Assembly (NCBI RefSeq): GCF_008831285.2
Contig: NC_045146.1
Span: 24,507,703 to 24,571,702 of the forward strand
DNA length: 64,000 nucleotides
From: Nymphaea colorata
Taxonomy: Eukaryota; Streptophyta; Magnoliopsida; Nymphaeales; Nymphaeaceae
Reading direction: 5' to 3'
Of this stretch, positions 1 to 12,283 are shown one piece after another (within the stretch, counting starts at the first letter, position 1; every line of letters begins with the position of its first letter). The notes under the pieces were generated by a model. That model did not search any database, was not told the origin of the DNA, and saw only the letters and a list, made by a program, of their open reading frames with translations. Made by a program: the position numbers and the translations under genes.

Positions 1-3000
1 GTTAGTTGGGTTTCTGGGCTCTAATTAGATCATGTTGGCACGAGCAGAGAGCTCGGCTCATGGAAACAAGTCCAAGTCAAGCCCAAGTGGGTTCGTGCTA
101 CATCATCCTCTTGTCTTATCAGCTTAGACGTTCAAAATCTTAATTGAACAACCAATAGAAATTTCTTACCTCCTTCCCACTTGCTATAGACCATAGATGC
201 TTTTCTGTTTGCACCATCAGTGGAACAATGCAAACACGGTACCTGCGGAACTCAACCTCTTTCATTCCCCACGTCCTAAGGAATCCCATTACCGTGGAGC
301 TTCCTGCTCTGCTCGATGCAAACATGGCCCTTCTCATGGCTGCACTCATGAATTGTTTTCCCATCAATGGTAGAAAACTGCGCATGGAGAAGCCTGGAAA
401 GCAGCACAAGAACAGATTCAAAGTGGATATCATGAAAGATGACACTAAGTTAAATCTAACAAACATGGCTGAGTTTTGATGCTAATGAACGTACAGACGT
501 AGCATTTAAATGGAAATAGCAAGTGCAAGTTTTATCAGCTCAATTTAACCAGAGAATTATCTTTTGTATGATTTGTGTGCTGGGAATCGGATCCTGAATC
601 ATTAATTCTTAGAAAAAAACCATTGGAAGACCCATTGTTATGTCACACGTGGTGCATAATTAAAAAACAATTTCATACTAAGTAATCCATCTTAATCATG
701 TCTCCGAGATCTGATCTACTAAAACATCAACACGTTGTGAAAAAAAAGAAAAAAATCAATTCTTACATTATCATTAGCATATAATGAGATACAAAAGGAC
801 TGGCATTGTTGGGTGAGCCTAATCGATCACGCAAACAATGATTGTTCAAATGTCATAGGCGTCACTCCTTGCGCAAGCTGAAGCAATAAGTGCACGCCTA
901 TAGGGCCTTTGCTGCTGCTCTGGAGCATATATTTAGTTCCTCCAGATTACTCAAACCAGTGTTGACAGTGTCAACCCAATGAGGCACCATTTATGCTAAA
1001 TTGTTTTAAATTTAATAAAAATTTGTAAAAAATCATATCTTTTAATTTAAATGACGGCTGATCGTATATATGGCCCGAATTGGCCACATTGGCAGACGTT
1101 TTGTCCTCATATATGAGTCAATAACTCAGTCCGCATTCAAGTCAGAATTAAAAACGGATCTATTAATACCATCCCTAGCCAGATCCAATTCCGGCAAGAG
1201 CCAAAAATGAGAGAGGAACCGGATCTGACCAACTTAGTGCTTGTGATCCGTTGTTTGGATCCAGACTGGTTCAGATTTGAGGGGTGGCCTACTCAAGGCT
1301 GTCAATGATTTGGATCCAAGTCAGAGATGGCAGTGGTAATAATAAGGGAACATGTCCTCCAATTCCCTCGTCCTGCAACGCCACCAAAAGGAGATGAGAT
1401 GAACCATGTGAGAATGAGATTCCCTTTGAAATTATCTTGGGTGGACTGTACAACCATGAAAACAAGATCTGCCACTGCATTAAGAATTGAACTATGTGAA
1501 ATGCCTACAAACCCATCAAGGTTTTATTATCCTCAGCCACTAAAATGATTTTTTTTTTTTTTTTTTTTACACATAAAGCTTTACTATATTTTGAAAGACT
1601 ACCATCTTGAGTCAGTCGAATACAACTATCATTGTACATGATTGGTGTGGCTCTGATGGGCGTAGCGCGACCGGGCTCGAGTCAGTGGTTGGTAGGTGGT
1701 TGGTACTTGGTTTTCGTGACATGGGTCTTCATCTTTTCGCCCAATACAAGCTAAAGTTGTTTCATTGGATGCAACCTAGTTACTAAAGTAGTTCTAGATC
1801 CTGGGGAGGGTTTTCGCTTTGGGCTTGAGTAGTAGGATGAAATACTCTCAGAACTAAAATGCATCATGTATATCAGCAATTTCCAGTTATTAAAACTTAT
1901 GATCATGAAAAGCAGCCATAGAAATGTCATCTGCATGTAAAAAGCACAAGAACTGGTATATGATCCATTCGGTTATGTTCTGACAAGTCTGAGCACATAA
2001 TTCTGCAACTAATGGCACCAACTACTAGCCAAAATGAATCAGATGCATGTGCACGGCTAGTTTTTCGAAAAGGAAAAAGGAAAGGAAAATTCTCAAATTT
2101 CATACGCAAGGGCAGCACGCCCGCAACCATCTGGCTTGATTTATACCTCCAACTCTGCTTTCAGTACAGCTTTTCACGCTTTCTCTCGAGGCTTTTGCTC
2201 AAGCTTGAAAAAATTTCTCTCTTGCTTCTTGTTCATATTGGATCTTGTGAAGCTTTGACTTGGAAATTCGTTAACGATAACTTTCCAAGAAGATTAAACA
2301 AGAAACATGATATAATAATCTTTCCCACCCTTGGCACAGTGGATATATTGCAGACCAGTTATATTCTTGCTAGAAACTATTTTGAATAACGAAGTATAAG
2401 CAAAGTAAAGACACGCCAAACATGTTTTTGAATTCAAAGTTGTTTTGATGAAAGTTGTTGAATTTTCACACTTAGATCGGCCCAGTATACGCTTCTTGCC
2501 AAATCATTCCCAAAAGCATATCTACAGAGTTAGATTACACAGAAAGTATTTTGATATATTTTAAGAGATCATCTGGGTTTTGTTCCCTCGACCCAAGTGA
2601 TCTAGAATATATTTGTTTCAAAACAAGCATCTAATGAAGAGAGAAACAGAGTGAAAACTCAAAGTGAGATTACTTAAGAATCAAGAACACTGAATTGAAG
2701 TGGTAAGTTCGACCGGAAAACGGAGTATGTTTCTCACCGTCGGAAGAGAAAATTTGGAGGACGGTAACTGGTGGGGATTGTAGTGGTGGGATCAAGGCGG
2801 TTGGGTCAATTTCCGGGCGCATGAGCACATGCCCTCATTTATTAAAAATGCCAGCAACGGCTTACCTAACACTCCAGTCGGCACTCAAGTCGGTATTTTT
2901 TTTTTCTCTAAATTATAAATGGGGAGAGAGCCAGGTGAGATGACTCAGGTCCCACCTGACCTACTTAGTCGTTACCATGCGCCCCCTGGTCACATGGAAT

Positions 3001-4776
3001 GTCACAATCCAAAAGGTAAGGTTAGGTTGCTAATGTATGTCCTTTTAAAGGATAGACCTTAATTGGTCAGGTTAGAGACTTATGAAGGTCGGTCGTTAGT
3101 TTGATTCTCATGAGTGTTATGCTTCTATATCTTAAGTAGTGAGTCGCAATATTGATGTTGAACCAAGATGTAAGAGGAATGAGAGGATCTTTGGGTTTTT
3201 TCTAACCTCGTTCATGTTTGAAATATATGTCTTCTTGAAAAACAAATGTAAAGTAATTATCTTTTTTTTTAAAAAAAAAGAAAGAAAGAAAGAAAGAGAG
3301 ATAAAGAGAGAGAGAAGATCATTGACAAGTGATGCATGCACTGCCTAGGGAGTTGGTTAGGCTTGTAAGGTAAGAAAGCATACACTCTTTAGATTTAGAT
3401 TAAATTAGATTAGATTTCCAAGTGAAGCAAAGGGTACAAAAACCAGCTCGAGTTAGAACATCTGGTCCCACTTGCTTTTTAATCAAATCGACCTTGTTAC
3501 TTTCAATGTAAAAAAAAAAAACATGTTTTTTTATGAAATATGGAAAAAATTAAATGTAAATATTTTTAGGAAATATATAATTGTTATTATTATTATTTAA
3601 AAAAAACTCTTTCAGTAAATTTTTTGATCCGATTCAAGCCGATGACAATCCATTAAACAATAAAAAAAGATTGAACCAATAAGGTGGGTAAGGCTTGCCC
3701 CATGAGGATTGAAAGGGAGAAGATGAGAATGCATGGGCGAGGAATGATGGGATCTCCCACTCACTTCATAATACTCACCTTTTCAACCTTCTAGAAGACC
3801 CAACAAATCCTTTGTCTTTTTTTTTTTTTTTTTTCTGTCTTTCTTCCGTTCCTTATCACGATCAAGGTGCCTCTAGCAACTCCAACGTTTGGTTAATCCC
3901 ACATAACGAAAAAATAATATTTTTGAAAAAGAAGTTTCTTCTTTATCCTTTTATAGAGGTCAGTTATTATTTTGTTGAAAAATTTTCAAGCGCATGAGCG
4001 AAGAAGCTATTTCTAAAGAGCACTTTTTCGGTCCTCTATGCTGTTCGTCCTTTAATTTTTTCCTAAATCAACAAAAAAGAAAAAAAAATTCATAGAAATA
4101 TGAACTCTGTAGTAATGGAAATATGAACTCCACGGTGTGGCAATTTAAAAAAACAGGATCGTATCTTTACTACTGAGAACAGCAACGATGAAGCACCTAG
4201 AGACGCGTGCTTTGACTAGAAACAAAAAAATTAAAACATTGGTAGCCCAAGGTGGCTGATTAAAGAAGAAAAGAAAAGCAGAGGAAGAGAGAGGGCAGTT
4301 GAGGATGAACTAATCTTGGCTTGAAAAGTGGCCGGAGGTTTGGCAATCCGGCCGTCAGCAAGATGCATGTTTTCAATACCAATAAATTAAGGATGCGTGT
4401 TGTGGTGCCTTTTCTCTCCGGTCAATAACTACAAATTTTCCATCTCCGCCGAAAGTTAAATTAATATTTGTTGCGATGATAGAAGAAAAGAAAGGAAGTC
4501 AAATTCATCAGGATGCAATCCACTGGTGCTCGTACTCTTCGACTATGAAAATGTTCTGCAGAATAAGGGTTTCTGCATTTTTTTTTTCAAAAGAGAAGTA
4601 TAAAAGTACTTGTTCTTCTTTTTAAATTGCTTTCATTTTGATGTTATTATGGTGGATGGAATCATGTGAACATTTTCTATGCTTTCTCGGGTTTGCTTTT
4701 TACCAACTTGAGGGTACACGGTTATCTTTTTAGGCCAGCCTCACCAGCCAGTCTCGCCCTTTTAGAAACTTTTCTT
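1..4776. other. Intergenic region upstream of the MYB gene, no gene recognised
   Basis: AT-rich sequence with homopolymer runs (for example T runs near 1551-1569 and 3818-3834, and a purine run of AAAG/GAGA type at 3272-3316). The open frames here are short (the longest is 125 codons, 2012-2389, plus strand) and none resembles a known family or carries convincing splice-linked continuation. I see no RNA gene. It probably holds decayed transposon fragments, but I could not define an element boundary. Confidence 0.6.
4702..4708 (+). promoter_or_regulatory. ACCAACT, candidate MYB-responsive (AC/SMRE-type) element
   Basis: The heptamer ACCAACT fits the secondary-wall MYB-responsive consensus ACC(A/T)A(A/C)(T/C). 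It lies 212 bases upstream of the MYB start codon and about 120 bases upstream of the TATA box. A second identical copy is at 4777-4783. The match is a short motif, so chance occurrence is possible; the pairing of two copies within 80 bases of a MYB core promoter is what makes it worth listing. Confidence 0.4.
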
Positions 4777-4783
4777 ACCAACT
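4777..4783 (+). promoter_or_regulatory. ACCAACT, second candidate MYB-responsive element
   Basis: Second copy of the heptamer at 4702-4708, in the same orientation, 42 bases upstream of the TATA box at 4825. Known subgroup-4 and secondary-wall MYBs bind AC-rich elements of this form, so it could mediate auto- or cross-regulation. This is inferred from sequence only. Confidence 0.4.
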
Positions 4784-4824
4784 AAAATCTCTACAAAACA
4801 AATGGCAATTCCAAGTCAGTTCTC

Positions 4825-4830
4825 TATAAA
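4825..4830 (+). promoter_or_regulatory. TATA box of the MYB gene
   Basis: TATAAA in a CTCTATAAATC context, 84 bases upstream of the start codon at 4914. The spacing leaves a short pyrimidine-rich 5' leader of roughly 50-60 bases, typical for plant genes. Confidence 0.65.
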
Positions 4831-4913
4831 TCTCGAAAAAACTCCCTTTTCCCTCTTTGTTTTCTTGGGATAGCCTATAATTGCTTCCTCTCGCTTCTTT
4901 CTGTCTCTGTGAG

Positions 4914-6082
4914 ATGGGGAGGTCCCCTTGCTGTGAGAAGGCTCACACCAACAAGGGTGCATGGACTAAGGAGGAAGACGATCGACTTATTGCACATATT
5001 CGTGCCCATGGTGAAGGGTGCTGGCGGTCGCTGCCCAAGGCAGCCGGACTCCTTCGGTGCGGGAAGAGCTGCCGCCTCCGCTGGATCAATTATCTAAGGC
5101 CGGACCTCAAGCGGGGCAACTTCACAGAGGAAGAAGATGAACTGATCATCAAGCTTCATAGCTTGTTGGGGAACAAGTAAGGATCCACCATTCTCTCTCT
5201 CTCTCTCTCTCAAAATGAAAAAACTTAGTATTCGAAGATGGCAGGGCCGGAAAAAGGGAACAGAGACATGCAACTCAATCCCTAAGAGATGCAAAGAATA
5301 TAAAGCTGACTTGGGCACTTCTTTAGGAATCAATAACTCACAATGAAAATCTATACACAGAGAAAATTTCTTTCTCCCAGAATAACCAGGGAAGTTACAA
5401 ATGGTTAATCTTAGGGGCATCCTACTAACAGGTCAAGGAAACAGTTCTCAGATTGGTAAGAGCAAAAAGAAGGATCAGCCACTTTTTGCAATTTGAGACC
5501 ATCTTTAGAGCAGCAAATTGTTTAGATCGCATGGTGCTTATAACATACAATTGTATGACTGTTCATGAACTTTCATACTAGTTGGTCATTAATTTATTTA
5601 TTTCGCTTCTGTTTTTTTTTTTTTCATCAGGAGCAAATAGTATAATCTGGTTATTATGATTGTACAGGTGGTCTCTGATAGCAGGAAGACTACCAGGAAG
5701 GACAGACAATGAGATCAAAAACTATTGGAACACCCATATTAGGAGGAAACTGTTAAGCAGGGGTGTGGATCCCTCAACCCATAGACCAATCAAAGAGCAG
5801 CCCGCTGCAGAGGCCACGACAATCTCTTTTGCCAGGGTAGAGAAGCCTAGTTGTGAGAAGGAGATGAAGAAGAGCAGTACTGAAAGTGAAACATGGAGTG
5901 ATGATTTGAACCTTGAGCTCTGCATTAGCCTGCCTTCTCAGCAAGCTCATCAACCACCATTGAAGAGAAACATGTGCTTGTGCTGCAGCCTTGGAGTGCA
6001 TCAGGGGAAGGGGTGTAACTGTAATGGCTTTCTAGGTCCAAAAGCAGGAATCCTGGATTACAGAAGCCTGGAAATGAAGTGA
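4914..6082 (+). CDS. MYB4-like: R2R3-MYB transcriptional repressor, subgroup 4 (MYB4/MYB7/MYB32/MYB308-like)
   Basis: Exons 4914-5176 and 5668-6082 join to a 225-residue protein; the intron splits the AAG codon of the GNK|W junction (donor GTAAGG, acceptor TACAG). R2 spans about residues 14-62 and R3 about 67-115, with the regularly spaced tryptophans and the bHLH-interaction signature [D/E]Lx2[R/K]x3Lx6Lx3R at 76-95. The C-terminal part carries the subgroup-4 EAR repression motif [11 protein letters not shown] (167-177), a Cys-rich CxC/CxxC-type zinc-finger-like motif (191-206) and a terminal RSLEMK resembling the end of MYB4. Family members are nuclear repressors of phenylpropanoid and lignin genes such as C4H and 4CL. 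At 225 residues it is shorter than AtMYB4, mainly in the linker between the DNA-binding domain and the EAR motif. The ATG at 4914 is the first in frame; the frame upstream lacks an ATG. Confidence 0.93.
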
Positions 6083-7754
6083 GATTGTATTTGTTGTATC
6101 ATTTTTCCGGGGGGGTGGGGGGCTACTATTGTATGGATTATATCTCTTTTTGTTAATATAGAAAATTATTTTAAAAGGTGATTGTTTAGGATGGATGCTT
6201 TCTTGAAAAGTCAAGGTTTCTCAATTATCATAGAGTTCAACCAAGAAACCTATGCCTTCTCACTTGATTCCCTTCTTGAAATTTTACAAATGCGACTGTT
6301 ATGTTCTCCTTTTCTCAAGAGAAATCGTTGCCTTTATTCTTTTCTCAGGGACAGGTTGACAGTTCTCAAAAGTATAGGCAAACGTCGTGTTTTTCTGGAA
6401 AGACGGAGAAACAAAAGTTGAAATATGACCCTCAAGGCATCTATATTTTTAGCGTTACTGAAATTTAAACCCTCTGATTTCTTTTGTTTTGATAATTTTT
6501 AAACAGACTCCAGATATTTTCTGCTAAAACTGCAGGAGATCATGAAGGACCAAAATAGGCTGGCCTTAACTTTTTGTTGGAGACAATATTTTGGGGGAGA
6601 GAGAGTGAGATACCCTTTTCACCCATTATATTGACCAATGATGTGTTCCGAACAGAGGTCGGCCGGCCGACCGACGAAAAGCCAGTCTCCCCTTGTCTTC
6701 ACTCCCTAAAGAGAGTCTACAAGCACCGCTATCTGACTTCCTGCTCTATTATCTGTTAAATCAAAAACATGGGCATGGCATGAGACATTGTAATTCTTCA
6801 TATCTTGAACTTGTCACGAGGGGAAGTCCAATGGTGCGATGAAAGTTTGGAATCTTCTTTCTGTGACATGGATGATCATCAAGCTTCGTCAACTTGTCAG
6901 ATCTGCTAACCATTGAAAAGTGGTATGCACACCATCCTCTGTTTTAATTTCTAGTTATCTTTCCGGATAACTCTCCTGCGTATTCCTTCCTTGTCCACCA
7001 AGAATTTTCCCATGGCTAAGAGCTTACAGCAAACGCTACAGCCGCATTATCATACAGTATTTAAATCAAAATTTTCTTCTGTTTGAAGGTTTTAAGCCGA
7101 CTTATTGCTGATTATTTATGGCTCTTGCCGGCTTGAATCTGCCAAAAGCTAGATTCATGATATAAAGTCATGACAAGGGAAGAAAAGAAGACTTCTTTCC
7201 CAAGTGGGTACAAGTCCACCACTTTGTCTTCTCAATCAAGTGACCTGGTTTTCACGGGGAGGAGAAAGGGAGATGAGAACCGAAACAACTCCTAAAGTTC
7301 GTCCAATTCGAAGCCTGCATCGTTGTTATACAGCTCTATATCGACCGATATGTTAATGAAACGAAATTGAAATTTGTTAATCTTTAATTTTATCTCGATA
7401 TTTTATGAACAGTAAAAGCGTAAATCCGATACTGATAATCCGAAATGAAGATTGGCACCACTCAGAAGATTGGTGCCACCTCTGTTGGACAGCACAACCA
7501 AAAGTCACAACTGTTTTAACCTGAAAAGAAACAACAGTAATGGCTTCCATTATCATTATGTGGAAATAGTGGAGAAATTCTCCTTCAGTGGTCAGTGCAT
7601 CGATTCCTTCCGAGATCCTCTCCCTGTTCTTCTACCTTCATGTCTTCAACTTTTCAGCAGAAGTTACTTTTCGGTAGTCAAATTTCATCTTCTCCATCAG
7701 TAGAATATTTGGGATTCTACTATGGCTGCCATCAGTACTCACTTTCTCTCTCTC

Positions 7755-7755
7755 T

Positions 7756-7809
<54 letters not shown>

Positions 7810-7810
7810 A
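7755..7810. repeat. (AT)18 microsatellite with perfectly inverted (GT)/(AC) flanks
   Basis: TTGTGTGTGT (7755-7764), then about 18 AT units (7765-7800), then ACACACACAA (7801-7810). The two flanks are exact reverse complements, so the whole 56-base block is a perfect palindrome that can extrude as a hairpin or cruciform. Confidence 0.9.
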
Positions 7811-7989
7811 AATGAGAATTTTTCTTTTAATCTGTAAACTTTGCTTTCAGAGGTGACCTACCCATCTGCTGCTCTGTTTCACTCACGTCTTATCCATACC
7901 AAGAGGACCATGGAGAGAGAGAAATGCCGTACTTCTACTTCCACTTCATAATTAATTTGGTGGTAGCACGCCTAGCTGTGTGGACTGTG

Positions 7990-8015
7990 AAGAGAGAGAG
8001 AGAGAGAGAGAGAGA
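7990..8015 (+). repeat. (GA)n microsatellite
   Basis: Uninterrupted GA dinucleotide repeat of about 24 bases. No gene is associated with it. Confidence 0.85.
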
Positions 8016-8860
8016 CGTCGTAGTATTCCTACTACCAGCTCATAATCAGCCAATCACAGGTACACTTCCTGGGGCTGCCATTGTTGTTATTGATCTGCTT
8101 CGTCATCTATTTCTTTCGCTGTTAATTGACAAACCATAATGAGTCAACCCTCTGTAACAAACACTGCATATCTTGGCTCTATTCCTCGGCAAATTAACAA
8201 ACTAAACCAACTTTCTTGATGAGTACATTATACATAGATATATAACATCGTTTCATTATGTTATATATACATAAGAATTTAAACTCTGATTTTTTTTTTT
8301 TTATAAATAGGAAGGCAAGAATTGACCATCTCCTCTATCTCAAACTAACTTTCTTGATGAAATCCAAAATTGAAAAATCCACTGTCTGTGGATTTAATCC
8401 AACATGGATTTAAAATCAACTTCAGATCTGAGATCCAAGGCTATCAAACATAGAATCACTCGTTAATACATATTTTTGGTGAGTAGGGCGGAGATAATGC
8501 TGGCCACTTCATACCTCCTATGGAGCCTACAGGGATGGACAATTCTGATCTACAAAAGTTCACCTAAAACTAAGATCAATCATTGTTACCTAACAACATG
8601 AACCATTAATCTTCTTCATGACAACTCATAATGAAAAGTCCTCATCGCCAATGTGACCCTTCAAGGTGAAAAGGGTGGCCGCATGACTAGTCGCTCAACT
8701 TACCAAAGAAGCACTTTTCGATCAAGTTCTAGCAAACATTTGTTGTGAATTGAGAGCTTTATCGAGGGGGTAAACTGAATAAACTTGAATCTGGCATGGT
8801 CTGCCGAATTTGCAACAAATTTACTTGTGGGTACTTTTGCCACTTGAAATTTCCGACAAT

Positions 8861-8884
8861 ATATATATATATATATATATATAT
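8861..8884. repeat. (AT)n microsatellite
   Basis: About twelve AT units between CGACA and GAGAATC. Simple repeat only. Confidence 0.85.
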
Positions 8885-9339
8885 GAGAATCACTTTCAGG
8901 CGGCTCAAGAATTAATGTGGGACATGAGCGCTTGACCTAATAATTGAGTGGACGTGAGGAACTCCTGGAAAAGATTTTTCATACTATTTCTTTGCCAAAA
9001 TCAAAAGGAAATTTATTAGTCACACAAACGTCAGTTCTCCTGGATCCGATCCACTGGATGTATAATCCGAAAGTCTGAGTAACATGGGAGTTAATTTGAA
9101 CCTGTGATATTTGTAAACTTTTGATTTGACCTCCATAAAAGTTTTGAAAAAAATATGGTGAACGCATGAGTGTTTGGTGTAATTACTTCCATCAAACTTA
9201 AATCCAAAGCAAAAAAAGAAAAATTCATTTGATTTTTATTATAAAATTCTTAAACACGGAATTTCGCTAAAGATTGCTTGCAGTCATTTTTTTGAAAAAA
9301 CGAACATGATTAATTGGTTTTCTAATAATATATGCTACG

Positions 9340-9347
9340 TGTCTAAG
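9340..9347 (+). repeat. 8-bp target-site duplication, left copy
   Basis: TGTCTAAG immediately before the CAGTGGCGGAGC terminus of the small hAT element; an identical copy is at 9526-9533. Eight-base duplications are diagnostic of hAT-superfamily insertion. Confidence 0.85.
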
Positions 9348-9525
9348 CAGTGGCGGAGCTAGAAAAATTAGTTGGAAGAGCACTCGTTTACGATAGTTAT
9401 ATTTGGTGGGGCACTTATATTTATATAATAATAAATGTTTAGAATTACCCATTTAAAAATAAAAAAAATTTAAGAGATTGACGTGGACAATTGCCCACAC
9501 GAGTCACCATGTGGCTCCATCACTG
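9348..9525. mobile_element. Non-autonomous hAT-type element (MITE), 178 bp
   Basis: The left end begins CAGTGGCGGAGCTAG and the right end, read as reverse complement, begins CAGTGATGGAGCCACA, giving imperfect terminal inverted repeats of about 14 bases. Both ends are flanked by the same 8-bp sequence TGTCTAAG. CAGTGGCGGAGC-type termini with 8-bp duplications are typical of plant hAT elements. The interior is AT-rich and has no coding capacity, so movement would need a transposase supplied in trans. The identical duplications suggest a fairly recent insertion. Confidence 0.85.
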
Positions 9526-9533
9526 TGTCTAAG
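9526..9533 (+). repeat. 8-bp target-site duplication, right copy
   Basis: TGTCTAAG immediately after the CATCACTG terminus of the hAT element, identical to 9340-9347. Confidence 0.85.
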
Positions 9534-12283
9534 CAGAATTGCATTATTGACCCCAAAATGTCAACTGAAACGTGAGCATGGAGGAAAAAGGAAAAGAATG
9601 AACATTGAGAAGAAATTTGGGCCACATGCAATGCCAGTGGCCCAGGTGAACAGTGACTTTAAAATGATTTTAAGGGTAGCTATCAGCAAAAGACTCCAAG
9701 AAGACCTAACAAAGCCAAAAACAAAGAAAAATAAAAATGCTAAAGTACGAACTTAAAGTTAATCAAACAAAAAGGGAACACACAAAAAGTTTTTTTTTTT
9801 AATGTAATTCCAGATGTGGGGCATTTTATTCTCCAATAAGAAATTAGGTTTCTCAGCCTCACTTTTTCAAGAGGGTAGGTAAGTTGCATACACCAATAGA
9901 ACCTTCCATCCAGGTTTTTTCTTTGGGAAAGAAATTTCATGGAAAGGCCCTGCTTTCTGCCTAAAATTGAAAAAAAAGCAAGTATCTTTTTATAAAAATG
10001 CCTCTTAGATGCCTAAGTTAGTAAGTTTCTATAATATGAGATTTTGGGTCATAAAATTTCTTGTTTAGAAGATGCATGTAATTATATCATGAATTTGTTA
10101 ACCATATGCCATAAAATTTCAGATCCTTAACCATTAGCCACAAGAATCAGGAGCTAGAGAAAAAAAACCCTACAATCTCTATATTACTGGAAATCCTGAA
10201 CACAACTGCACAAGAAATGAGATGAGAACAAACTTGGTACAGTCAAAGAACTGGATTTTTACTCTTACATCTATAATAAGTTCCAATCTACCAGATTTGA
10301 TGCTCCTTCTGTGACTAAACCGCGTTTACTGGAAATGCCTAATTTCTGGTCTTAAGTTAGGCTTGATACCTACACTTGCCGACCAAGAGCTACTTTACCA
10401 AATAAGCCAAACCAAAAGGTCCTGCAAAGGAAAAGCTACAAAATGGGTTGAATCTAGGATTGAGATTTTGTGGTTTTGATGAGGGGTTGAAACCGCACTC
10501 TCCCTACCCCATGCGCCACTTTTGGGGTCCAGGGCTGCTTCAGGATTTAGAAGGAAAACACGACACTTATCAGCTAGATTGTAGTACATCCACGGTTTAC
10601 AGTTCAGAAAAATAGCACCTATATGAATTGAACTGACAACCAAACCAAACTTTCATTGGCCCACCAGCCCGAACCAGGTCTTTGTTATAATTGACCTACA
10701 CGTATGTGTGTCTCGTTGGAGACATCCCATAAAGTTGAAAAGATATAAAAAAGATTAGCATGGACCTACATATATGTGTTTGTCCACCGGTATAGCCGCC
10801 GAAGTAGTTAAAATGTATTAGTAAAATTTGTTAAATAAATAAAATAGTCGAAACCCTCACTCTGATATATAAAGACATATGTCATTCAACAGAAGTAAAT
10901 AAATGCCCAAATCAACATATTGACAGTCGGTCATGGATTAGAAATAGGAACCCAAAACAACTTTTTTTTTTTGTTGCATCAAAATCCGATCCGGCCTGTA
11001 TAGTGATGTCAATCACCAGATTCGGATTACATATCCATAAGAAATGTTTCTTCAAAAAAATTATCCAATTAAGAAATTGTGGATCCGATTTGAATTTAAC
11101 AAACGACATTTGGTTTCGAATGAATATCGTATCAGATTTGGATTCATTTTCAACTAAACATTTCTAGATCCAATAACCATAAAAATCGTCCCTTAACAAT
11201 TAACACATCATACTGCGATTAAGATTCCGCTGTACATAACGGTCGGATATGGATGCGACAAATTCTGGTTTGTGAGTTAAAAAATCAGGTTCAGATACAG
11301 TAAAGAATTTCCTTAATCTGAATATGTAAAATATCTGCCAAACCAAATCGAACATGATAATGATGCATCCAAGCTGTTGACATCGCCAGGCTCGTGAATA
11401 TGTGGGAGTCAAGAATTTTAGCTCTGGCCTGTCGGAATCAATAGGCTGCTTGCGAGCATTATATTAGGTGTCAGATAAATGAGGCACAAACAACCATCAC
11501 TCCCCCACATCGAATTAAAAAGAGGCATCACATTCCTGAAAACAATAACATCTGAAAAAAAAATTGGTAGACGTTGTTAAATGAAACGTGTCAGCCATTT
11601 GAGACCACTTTCAAACGATTTTCATGTGAAACAAAACAAAATTCAAAAGCCAAATTTGGTGTCATAGCACCATAACTACACATAATTCCCACAGATCAAA
11701 TACCAAACTCCACGCATCCTAGATGCAGGAAAGAGAAGTTACCAAGTGTTCATGATAAATGGTACTGGTGCTGGTCACTTTTCAAGCTCAATCGACTTCC
11801 CATCTGATTGGCTTACCGTCTCCACCATAAGCTCCAAATGAAAGGCCATACCATACTTTTTCAACCACAAAGACGCCAGTAACATGAAAAGTTGGATAAG
11901 TGAAGCTTTCAATAATCAATGGCCGTTCAGTAAGACAAACCCTGTCACGCTTACATCCACTGCTTTAATCCTTACCAACATATATATACCCTTGCCTAAG
12001 GCTCCTTCTGGATGAAAGTTTGTGTGAAGAAGATCAGGTAACATGACTGAATTTTGTACATGGAATTACCTCTAGCTATCTAGCATTTGAAGATCATAAG
12101 TATACAAACTTGAAAGGGTAAAAACAAGAGAACGTGGGACAACTATCCTTCATAAAATGATAAAACTAATCCCTCTTGTTAGTTTGTAACTTGTAAGCTA
12201 ATCCTTGACAAATTAAAAAAAGTGCCACATTTTCTCTCCAATGACTTCTAAGCCATGTCAGCATATGGAACAAAAGAAAGAGT
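9534..12283. other. Intergenic region between the hAT element and the proteasome gene copy
   Basis: AT-rich, no recognisable protein. The part around 10970-11300 has repeated short GGATCCGAT / GGATATGGAT-like stretches, reminiscent of degraded transposon sequence. The part closest to 12284 is likely the 3' flank of the minus-strand proteasome gene copy. Confidence 0.5.

Larger units (their letters stand above)
6083..9339. other. Intergenic region between MYB and the hAT element, no gene recognised
   Basis: Contains the MYB 3' flank, a (TA)n palindrome (7755-7810), a (GA)n tract near 7990-8015 and an (AT)n tract near 8861-8884. Open frames are below 85 codons and none looks like a known protein. 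The stretch around 8340-8460 has sequence like the edges of small non-autonomous transposons, but no paired termini were found. Confidence 0.55.

Noticed and set aside
2012-2389. 125-codon plus-strand frame in the first intergenic region
   Set aside because: No family resemblance, no splice-linked continuation and no promoter signals; consistent with chance.
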